A program made the position numbers and the translations under genes. Below, in pieces: positions 58,366 to 64,000 of a stretch of 64,000 nucleotides of DNA (positions within the stretch are counted from its first letter, which is position 1; each line of letters opens with the position of its first letter). Under the pieces are notes generated by a model. It was not told the origin of the DNA, made no database searches, and was given only the letters and a program-made list of their open reading frames with translations. Origin of the DNA: Desulfuromonas versatilis (GTDB lineage Bacteria; Desulfobacterota; Desulfuromonadia; Desulfuromonadales; NIT-T3); the NCBI RefSeq assembly GCF_019704135.1, contig NZ_AP024355.1:1240001-1304000 (forward strand), written 5' to 3'.

Positions 58366-59718
58366 TTGCAGACCAAGATCCTTCTGGAGGAGAGCCAGAT
58401 CCCCAAACAGTGGTACAACGTGATCCCCGACCTGCCGGGTCCGCTCGCTCCGGTGATCAACCCCCGGACTCTCAAGCCGGTGACCCCCGATGACCTGACC
58501 CCGATCTTCCCCATGGCGATCATCGAGCAGGAGGTTTCCACCCAGCGCTGGATCGACATCCCCGAGCCGGTCCGGGAGATCTACCGGCTTTGGCGTCCAT
58601 CTCCCCTGTTCCGGGCCCGACGCCTCGAGCAGGCCCTGGGCACCCCGGCCAAAATCTACTACAAGTACGAAGGGGTTTCACCCGCCGGCTCGCACAAGCC
58701 CAACAGCGCCATCCCCCAGGCCTATTACAACAAGCAGGCCGGGATTCGCCGGCTGGCCACCGAGACCGGCGCCGGGCAGTGGGGGAGCTCGCTGGCGCTG
58801 GCCTGCAGCATGTTCGGCCTGGAGTGCACCATCTACATGGTCAAGGTCTCCTGCACGCAGAAGCCCTACCGCAAGAGCCTGATGGAACTCTGGGGCGGCA
58901 AGGTGATCCCGTCCCCCTCCGAGTTCACCAATGCCGGGCGCAGCATCCTGGCCCAGGATCCAAGCAGTCCCGGCAGCCTGGGAATCGCCATCTCCGAGGC
59001 GGTGGAGGACGCTGCCAGCCACGCCGACACCAACTACGCGCTGGGCAGCGTGCTCAACCATGTCTGCCTGCACCAGACGGTGATCGGCCTCGAGGCCAAG
59101 GAGCAGCTCAAGATCGCCGGCGATTATCCCGATGTGGTCATCGGCTGCTGCGGCGGCGGCTCCAACTTCGGCGGGGTCGCCTTCCCCTTTCTGGCCGACC
59201 GTGCCGCCGGACGCCAGGTGCGCTGCCTGGCGGTGGAGCCGGCATCCTGCCCGACCCTGACCAAGGGCGTGTATGCCTTTGATTACGGCGATACCGCCAA
59301 GATGGCGCCCATCGCCAAGATGTACACCCTGGGCCACGACTTCATGCCGCCGGGTATTCACGCCGGCGGGCTGCGCTACCACGGCGATTCGCCGCTGGTC
59401 TCCCAGCTCTACCACTTCGGGCAGATCGAGGCCAGGGCCTACCGGCAGAACGCCTGCTTCGAAGGGGCGGTGTTGTTCGCCCGCCACGAGGGGATCGTGC
59501 CGGCGCCGGAGTCCTCCCACGCGGTGCGTGCCGCCATCGACGAGGCGGTGCTGGCCAAGGAGGAAGGGAAGGAGAGGACCATCCTGTTCTGCCTCTCGGG
59601 GCATGGCCAACTCGACATGGCCGCCTACGATTCCTTTCTGTCGGGTAACCTCGAGGACTACGAGTATCCCGAGGAGAGCATCCGCAAGTCGCTGGCCAAC
59701 CTGCCCGAGGTTGAATAA
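58366..59718 (+). CDS. TrpB2-type tryptophan synthase beta chain
   Basis: This is a PLP enzyme of the TrpB2 group, about 450 residues, longer than TrpB (398). The PLP lysine lies in [11 protein letters not shown], and the phosphate loop in [11 protein letters not shown] prefer TTG 58366 because GGAGG is then 6 bases upstream and the protein begins [16 protein letters not shown]; the ATG at 58354 would start inside the site. TrpB2 proteins can act without TrpA, for example salvaging indole. It sits between trpC and trpF. Confidence 0.9.
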   Translation: MQTKILLEESQIPKQWYNVIPDLPGPLAPVINPRTLKPVTPDDLTPIFPMAIIEQEVSTQRWIDIPEPVREIYRLWRPSPLFRARRLEQALGTPAKIYYKYEGVSPAGSHKPNSAIPQAYYNKQAGIRRLATETGAGQWGSSLALACSMFGLECTIYMVKVSCTQKPYRKSLMELWGGKVIPSPSEFTNAGRSILAQDPSSPGSLGIAISEAVEDAASHADTNYALGSVLNHVCLHQTVIGLEAKEQLKIAGDYPDVVIGCCGGGSNFGGVAFPFLADRAAGRQVRCLAVEPASCPTLTKGVYAFDYGDTAKMAPIAKMYTLGHDFMPPGIHAGGLRYHGDSPLVSQLYHFGQIEARAYRQNACFEGAVLFARHEGIVPAPESSHAVRAAIDEAVLAKEEGKERTILFCLSGHGQLDMAAYDSFLSGNLEDYEYPEESIRKSLANLPEVE

Positions 59719-59766
59719 GGAAATGTTGCGGGCGGCTCACCGCGCCCGGCAGCCGATGGTGGTATC

Positions 59767-60387
59767 ATGGTACGGGTAAAGATCTGCGGCATCACCTGCG
59801 TCGAGGACGCCCTGCACGCCGCCGCCTGCGGGGCCGACGCGCTGGGTCTGGTTTTTTACCAGAAGAGCCCGCGCTGCGTGACCCCGGGGCAGGCCCGGAA
59901 GATCATAGCGGCCCTGCCGCCCTTTATCACCAGTGTCGGGCTGTTCGTCAACGCGCAGCCTGAGAGCATTTCCAGCATCGCCGCGGAATGCGGGCTGGAC
60001 GTGATCCAACTGCACGGCGACGAACCCCCGGCGGCCTGCAGCTTCCCGCCGCGGCGGGTGGTCAAGGCGCTGCGGGTCAAAGATGCCTCCAGCCTGGCCG
60101 GCGCCGAGGCCTATCCGGTTTCGGCCCTGCTGCTCGATGCCTGGGTGGCGGGCGCCTACGGCGGCACCGGGGAGAGCTTCAACTGGCAATTGGCCGCCGA
60201 GGCCGCAACTCGCCGCCCGGTGATCCTGGCCGGCGGGCTCAATCCGGACAACATCGCCGCCGCGGTAGCCGCCGTGCGGCCCTACGGCGTCGACGTCTCG
60301 AGCGGCGTCGAAGCGTCCCCCGGGCGCAAGGACCCGCAGAAGGTGGCGGCCTTCATCCGCAACGCAAAGCAAGTATCGGAGTTGTAA
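59767..60387 (+). CDS. trpF: Phosphoribosylanthranilate isomerase
   Basis: TrpF (206 residues) makes CdRP from PRA. RVKICGITCVEDALHAA has the catalytic Cys, GLVFYQKSPR follows, and the C-terminal VDVSSGVEASPGRKD is typical (VDVSSGVE). Its stop is directly adjacent to the trpB ATG. Confidence 0.96.
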   Translation: MVRVKICGITCVEDALHAAACGADALGLVFYQKSPRCVTPGQARKIIAALPPFITSVGLFVNAQPESISSIAAECGLDVIQLHGDEPPAACSFPPRRVVKALRVKDASSLAGAEAYPVSALLLDAWVAGAYGGTGESFNWQLAAEAATRRPVILAGGLNPDNIAAAVAAVRPYGVDVSSGVEASPGRKDPQKVAAFIRNAKQVSEL

Positions 60388-61584
60388 ATGACCTACCGTT
60401 TTCCCGATGACAAGGGGCACTTCGGCCAGTTCGGCGGCCGCTACGTGGCAGAAACGCTGATGCCCTCGCTGGTGGAGCTGGAGCAGGCCTACCAGCAGGC
60501 TCTGGCCGACCCCGGCTTCCAGCAGGAGGTCGACTACTACCTCAACCACTACGTCGGCCGCCCGAGTCCCCTCTACTACGCCGGTCGGCTGACCGAAAAG
60601 CTCGGTGGGGCGCGCATCTATCTCAAGCGTGAGGACCTCAACCACACCGGCGCCCACAAGGTCAACAACACCGTCGGCCAGGTACTGCTGGCGCGGCGGA
60701 TGGGCAAGAATCGCGTCATCGCCGAAACCGGTGCCGGGCAGCACGGGGTGGCCACCGCCACCGTCGCGGCGCTGTTCGGCATGGAGTGCGAGATCTTCAT
60801 GGGCAAGGAGGACATTCGCCGTCAGGCCCTCAACGTTTTTCGCATGAAGCTGCTCGGCGCCAAGGTGCACAGCGTCACCAGCGGCACGGCCACCCTCAAG
60901 GACGCCATGAACGAGGCCCTGCGCCACTGGGTCACCCACGTGCGCGACACCTTCTACATCATCGGCACCGTCGCCGGCCCCCACCCCTACCCGATGCTGG
61001 TGCGCGATTTTCAGGCGGTGATCGGCCGCGAGGCCCGGCAGCAGATCCTCGAGCTCGAGGGGCGCCTGCCCGACGTGGCGGTGGCCTGCATCGGCGGCGG
61101 CTCCAACGCCATGGGGCTGTTCTACCCCTTTCTCGAAGACCGCCAGGTGCGCCTGGTGGGAGTCGAGGCGGCCGGGCTCGGCGTCGGCACGGGCAAACAC
61201 GCGGCGAGCATCAGCGCCGGCTCCGTGGGCGTTCTGCACGGCAACAAGACCTTTCTGCTACAAGACGACGAGGGGCAGATCGAGCATGCCCATTCCATCT
61301 CCGCCGGCCTCGACTACCCCGGGGTCGGACCCGAGCATGCCCATCTGCACGAGATCGGCCGGGCCGAGTACGTCTCGGTGACCGATGCCGAGGCGCTCGA
61401 GGCCTTTCAATTGCTCACCCGGCAGGAGGGGATCATCCCCGCCCTGGAGAGTTCCCACGCCATCGCCCACGTGGTCAAGCTGGCACCGACCATGGCCAGG
61501 GACCAGGTGATCGTGGTCTGCCTTTCCGGCAGGGGCGACAAGGACATCCACACCGTGGCCGAGGCCATGGGCGTGGAATTCTAA
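60388..61584 (+). CDS. trpB: Tryptophan synthase beta chain, TrpB1 type
   Basis: TrpB (398 residues) makes tryptophan from indole and serine. It starts immediately after trp[14 protein letters not shown] carries the PLP lysine, [15 protein letters not shown] and [10 protein letters not shown] bind the cofactor, and ESSHA is present. The TrpA-contact residues cannot be judged. No trpA follows: the next gene is a helicase. Confidence 0.97.
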   Translation: MTYRFPDDKGHFGQFGGRYVAETLMPSLVELEQAYQQALADPGFQQEVDYYLNHYVGRPSPLYYAGRLTEKLGGARIYLKREDLNHTGAHKVNNTVGQVLLARRMGKNRVIAETGAGQHGVATATVAALFGMECEIFMGKEDIRRQALNVFRMKLLGAKVHSVTSGTATLKDAMNEALRHWVTHVRDTFYIIGTVAGPHPYPMLVRDFQAVIGREARQQILELEGRLPDVAVACIGGGSNAMGLFYPFLEDRQVRLVGVEAAGLGVGTGKHAASISAGSVGVLHGNKTFLLQDDEGQIEHAHSISAGLDYPGVGPEHAHLHEIGRAEYVSVTDAEALEAFQLLTRQEGIIPALESSHAIAHVVKLAPTMARDQVIVVCLSGRGDKDIHTVAEAMGVEF

Positions 61585-61589
61585 CATCT

Positions 61590-61674
61590 GTTCGACGTTC
61601 CATGTTCCGCGTTCGATGTTGTATTGACCAGTGTTGAACCGCAGACAACGAACATCGAACCTCGAACCTCGAAT
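61590..61674. repeat. GTTCGATGTT repeats in the trpB-helicase spacer
   Basis: The left side has GTTCGACGTTCC, TGTTCC and GTTCGATGTTG; the right side has CAACGAACATCGAACC, TCGAACC and TCGAA, so the two halves can pair. The unit is related to the repeat after nusG. It almost fills the 99-base spacer where trpA would be expected. Confidence 0.7.
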
Positions 61675-61683
61675 GAGGATACA

Positions 61684-62955
61684 ATGAAATTTACCGAACT
61701 GGCACTGCCCGAACAGGTCATGCGGGGCATCGAAAACATGGGATTCACCGACCTGACCCCGGTCCAGGAGGAGTCGATCCCCCTGGCCCTGGACGGGCGG
61801 GACGTGGCCGCCCAGGCCCAAACCGGCACCGGCAAGACCGCGGCGTTTCTCATCTCCCTGTTCACCCGCCTGCTGAAACAGCCGGCTGAAACCTCCGGGG
61901 ATCCCCGCGCCCTGATCCTGGCCCCCACCCGGGAGCTGGTCGTGCAGATCTGCGAAGACGCCAAGGGGCTCGGCATCGGCTGCCCCTTCAAGGTTCAGCC
62001 GATCTTCGGCGGCGTCGACTACGACAAGCAGCGCCAGGCACTCCAGGCGGGGGTCGATGTCATCGTCGCCACCCCGGGGCGGCTGATCGATTACGCCAAG
62101 CAGCGGGTCTTTTCCTTCAAGCGCATCGAGGCGCTGGTGATTGACGAAGCCGACCGCATGTTCGACATGGGCTTCATCCGCGACCTGCGCTACATCCTGC
62201 GCAAGCTCCCGCCCTTCGAAAATCGGCAGACCATGCTGTTCTCGGCCACGCTCTCCACCCGGGTCATGGAGCTGGCCTACGAATTCATGGATCTGGCGGA
62301 AAAGGTCTCCATCCAGCCCGAGCAGGTGACCGCCGAGCGCGTCGAGCAGATCCTCTACCATGCGGCGCGGCGCGAGAAGTTTCCGCTGCTGCTCGGCCTG
62401 ATGAAAAAGGAACCCGGCGCCGACCGGGTCCTGGTCTTCGTCAACACCAAGCGCGAAGCCGAGCACCTCACCGAGCGGCTCAAGGCCAACGAGTTCAAGG
62501 CTGCGGTAATTTCCGGGGACATCCCCCAGCGCAAGCGGATGCGGATCCTCGACGACTTCAAGGAGGGCAAGCTGCGCTTTCTGGTGGCCACCGACGTGGC
62601 CTCGCGGGGAATCCATATCGAGGGGGTCACCCACGTCGTCAATTACGATCTTCCCCAGGATGCCGAAGACTATGTCCACCGCATCGGCCGCACCGCCCGC
62701 GCCGGGGCGGTGGGCAAGGCGATCAGCTTCGCCGATGAGGACCTGGTTTTTCACCTGCCGGATATCGAGGAATACATCGGGCGCAAGATCCCCAGCGATT
62801 TCCCCCACGAGGACGACCTGGTCTGGGACTACAAACGCACAACTCCCCGCAAAAAGGCCCCCACTCCCGAGAAAAAGGGGGGCGGGGAGAAAAAGCCGGC
62901 TCGGCGCCGGCCCCGGCGTCGCTCCCAAGGGGGGCGGGGCCCGGAAAAGGCCTGA
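61684..62955 (+). CDS. DEAD-box RNA helicase
   Basis: This 423-residue helicase has all core motifs: Q-motif FTDLTPVQEESIP, AQTGTGKTAAF, PTREL, DEAD in VIDEADRMFDMGF, SAT, and HRIGRTARAG. The C-terminal tail after residue about 385 is short and basic (KKPARRRPRRRSQGG), typical of RhlB/RhlE-type enzymes. ATG 61684 is chosen for GAGGA 6 bases upstream; the upstream in-frame ATG lies inside the spacer repeat, and its extra residues come from the repeat. Confidence 0.93.
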   Translation: MKFTELALPEQVMRGIENMGFTDLTPVQEESIPLALDGRDVAAQAQTGTGKTAAFLISLFTRLLKQPAETSGDPRALILAPTRELVVQICEDAKGLGIGCPFKVQPIFGGVDYDKQRQALQAGVDVIVATPGRLIDYAKQRVFSFKRIEALVIDEADRMFDMGFIRDLRYILRKLPPFENRQTMLFSATLSTRVMELAYEFMDLAEKVSIQPEQVTAERVEQILYHAARREKFPLLLGLMKKEPGADRVLVFVNTKREAEHLTERLKANEFKAAVISGDIPQRKRMRILDDFKEGKLRFLVATDVASRGIHIEGVTHVVNYDLPQDAEDYVHRIGRTARAGAVGKAISFADEDLVFHLPDIEEYIGRKIPSDFPHEDDLVWDYKRTTPRKKAPTPEKKGGGEKKPARRRPRRRSQGGRGPEKA

Positions 62956-62978
62956 TACGGGCAGCGGGAGAATCTGAC

Positions 62979-63509
62979 GTGCTGAAAAAACTCGCAGTGC
63001 TGCTGGTTCTGCTGGGGGTGGCCTTTGGCGTGATGATGCTGACCACCCGCTCGAGCACCTTCGTCGTCGCCAACTCGCTGGGCTTTGCCCAGTCGCCGGA
63101 GCAGATCTGGCCGACCCTGCTGGCCGTGGAAGACTGGCCCCGATGGTGGCCGGGGGTGGAGAAGGCGTGGCTCCCCCAGGGGTGGCAGCGGGGGGCGTCC
63201 TTCGAGCTGGAGCTGCGGGGGACCCCGACGGACCAGCCGGCGAGCGTGTCGGCCATGGTCGAGGCCAAGGAGTTGGCCTGGCGCCGCCCCGGGGTGCTGG
63301 GCAGCTACACGCTGACCACCTTCAAGCTGGTGAAGATGGCCGAAGGGACGGAAGTTTTCCTGGAGAGCTCGATCCATGGGCCGCAGGCCTTTTTGGCCCG
63401 CATCACCGGCCGGGATGAGTTCGGCCAATACCACGACCAGGTTCTGGGAGCGCTCAGGGCCTTTCTGGAGCGCGGGGGAGAAACGGCCCCCGCCGGACTG
63501 GAGCAGTAA
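62979..63509 (+). CDS. SRPBCC (START-like) protein with N-terminal membrane anchor
   Basis: This 176-residue protein starts with GTG at 62979. Residues 1-22 form a single hydrophobic segment (LAVLLVLLGVAFGVMMLTT), then a START/SRPBCC-like domain (SPEQIWPTLLAVEDWPRWWPGV, in part IWPTLLAVEDWPRWWP) that should hold a hydrophobic ligand in a deep pocket. The C-terminal helix ends the fold (VLGALRAFLERG). It is followed within 3 bases by the glycosylase gene. Ligand unknown. Confidence 0.78.
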   Translation: MLKKLAVLLVLLGVAFGVMMLTTRSSTFVVANSLGFAQSPEQIWPTLLAVEDWPRWWPGVEKAWLPQGWQRGASFELELRGTPTDQPASVSAMVEAKELAWRRPGVLGSYTLTTFKLVKMAEGTEVFLESSIHGPQAFLARITGRDEFGQYHDQVLGALRAFLERGGETAPAGLEQ

Positions 63510-63512
63510 CAG

Positions 63513-64000
63513 ATGCTGGGAGCCGACCTTCCGGGGCTGCGCGACTGTCGAAAATGTTCGAGGCTGGCCGAGTATATCGCCAAGCTGCCGCCCACCGGCG
63601 GTCGTACCCGGGAGGCCTATTGGAATGCTCCGGTCCCCGGGTTCGGCGATCCGGCGGCCCGGGTCTGCCTGGTGGGGCTGGCTCCCGGGGCCCATGGGGC
63701 CAATCGCACCGGGCGCCCCTTTACCGGGGATGGGGCCGGGGATTTCATGTACCCCCTGCTGCACCGTGCCGGGTTCGCCAGCCAGGCGCAGGCCACCCAT
63801 GCGGGGGATGGTCTGGAGCTTCGCGACCTGTACATCACCAACGCGGTCAAGTGCGTGCCGCCTGAAAACCGCCCGCGCCCGGACGAGTTCGAAACCTGCC
63901 GCCCCTTCCTCCAGCAGGAGCTGGCTGCCCTGGAGAATCTGCGGGTGGTGGTCGCGCTGGGGCAGGGGGCCTTCACCAGTTATCTCCGGCGGCTCAAGCA
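63513..64000 (+). CDS. Family 5 uracil-DNA glycosylase (UDGb), 5' part
   Basis: The first 162 residues are present and the gene leaves the window. CRKC near the N-terminus and Cys residues in TNAVKCVPPENRP suggest an iron-sulfur cluster. The active-site motif GLAPGAHGANRTGRPFTGDGAGDF, in parts (GLAPGAHGANRTGRPF), is that of the UDGb group. It removes uracil from DNA. ATG 63513 is 3 bases after the previous stop. Confidence 0.88.
   Translation, partial: MLGADLPGLRDCRKCSRLAEYIAKLPPTGGRTREAYWNAPVPGFGDPAARVCLVGLAPGAHGANRTGRPFTGDGAGDFMYPLLHRAGFASQAQATHAGDGLELRDLYITNAVKCVPPENRPRPDEFETCRPFLQQELAALENLRVVVALGQGAFTSYLRRLK

Noticed and set aside
61624-61683. N-terminal extension of the helicase from an upstream ATG
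   Set aside because: The extra residues are translated from the spacer repeat, and a good ribosome-binding site serves the ATG at 61684.

Overview
The window is about 64 kb of a high-GC chromosome whose gene content points to the Desulfuromonadia (Geobacter, Desulfuromonas and Pelobacter relatives, Desulfobacterota). This is inferred from the trp order E-G-D-C-B2-F-B, a selenium-related yedF beside the selenocysteine tRNA, a DUF4388 gene next to pyrF, and spacer repeats whose translations resemble those common in this group. No 16S gene is present, so the placement is an inference.

Bases 1-5.8 kb are the accessory-looking part. They hold the AT-rich 3' end of an unrecognised gene, an AT-rich HDOD-GGDEF signalling gene, a decayed ISL3-family insertion sequence with both inverted repeats still visible, a GFA-type zinc protein, two consecutive DUF4398 lipoproteins (the second carrying an OmpA domain), a bidirectional terminator, and selC on the minus strand. 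Bases 5.8-20.7 kb are mixed housekeeping and envelope genes: an outer-membrane barrel, yedF, a small lipoprotein, rlmD with a coupled membrane protein, ispG, a YceI protein, a HAD phosphatase, an MgtC/SapB protein, a Ycf46-like AAA ATPase, proS, and a tight DUF4388-pyrF-rlmB-unknown cluster. One gap of about 600 bases (12.2-12.8 kb) has no gene I can support.

Bases 20.8-54.2 kb are the translation and transcription supercluster: tRNA-Thr, -Tyr, -Gly, -Thr, tuf, rpmG, tRNA-Trp, secE, nusG, rplKAJL, rpoBC, then rpsL, rpsG, fusA, a second tuf, the complete S10 and spc operons through secY-adk-map, then rpmJ-rpsM-rpsK-rpsD-rpoA-rplQ and a strong terminator. Many starts are GTG or TTG. The two tuf genes encode identical proteins and differ at only about five synonymous sites. 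Both carry a five-cysteine segment near the end of the G domain.

Bases 54.3-61.6 kb are a tryptophan operon, trpE-G-D-C-B2-F-B, with no trpA following. A DEAD-box RNA helicase, an SRPBCC membrane-anchored protein and a family 5 uracil-DNA glycosylase cut by the window end complete the region. Three spacers (after nusG, between trpG and trpD, and after trpB) are filled with imperfect inverted and tandem repeats. A nested palindrome of about 140 bases lies at 7.6-7.7 kb. I found no CRISPR array, prophage or obvious new multi-gene system. The most unusual signals are the cysteine-rich EF-Tu segment, the selC-adjacent accessory block with an inverted copy of part of the tRNA, the structured RNA between rpoB and rpoC, and the trp operon with two trpB-type genes but no trpA.
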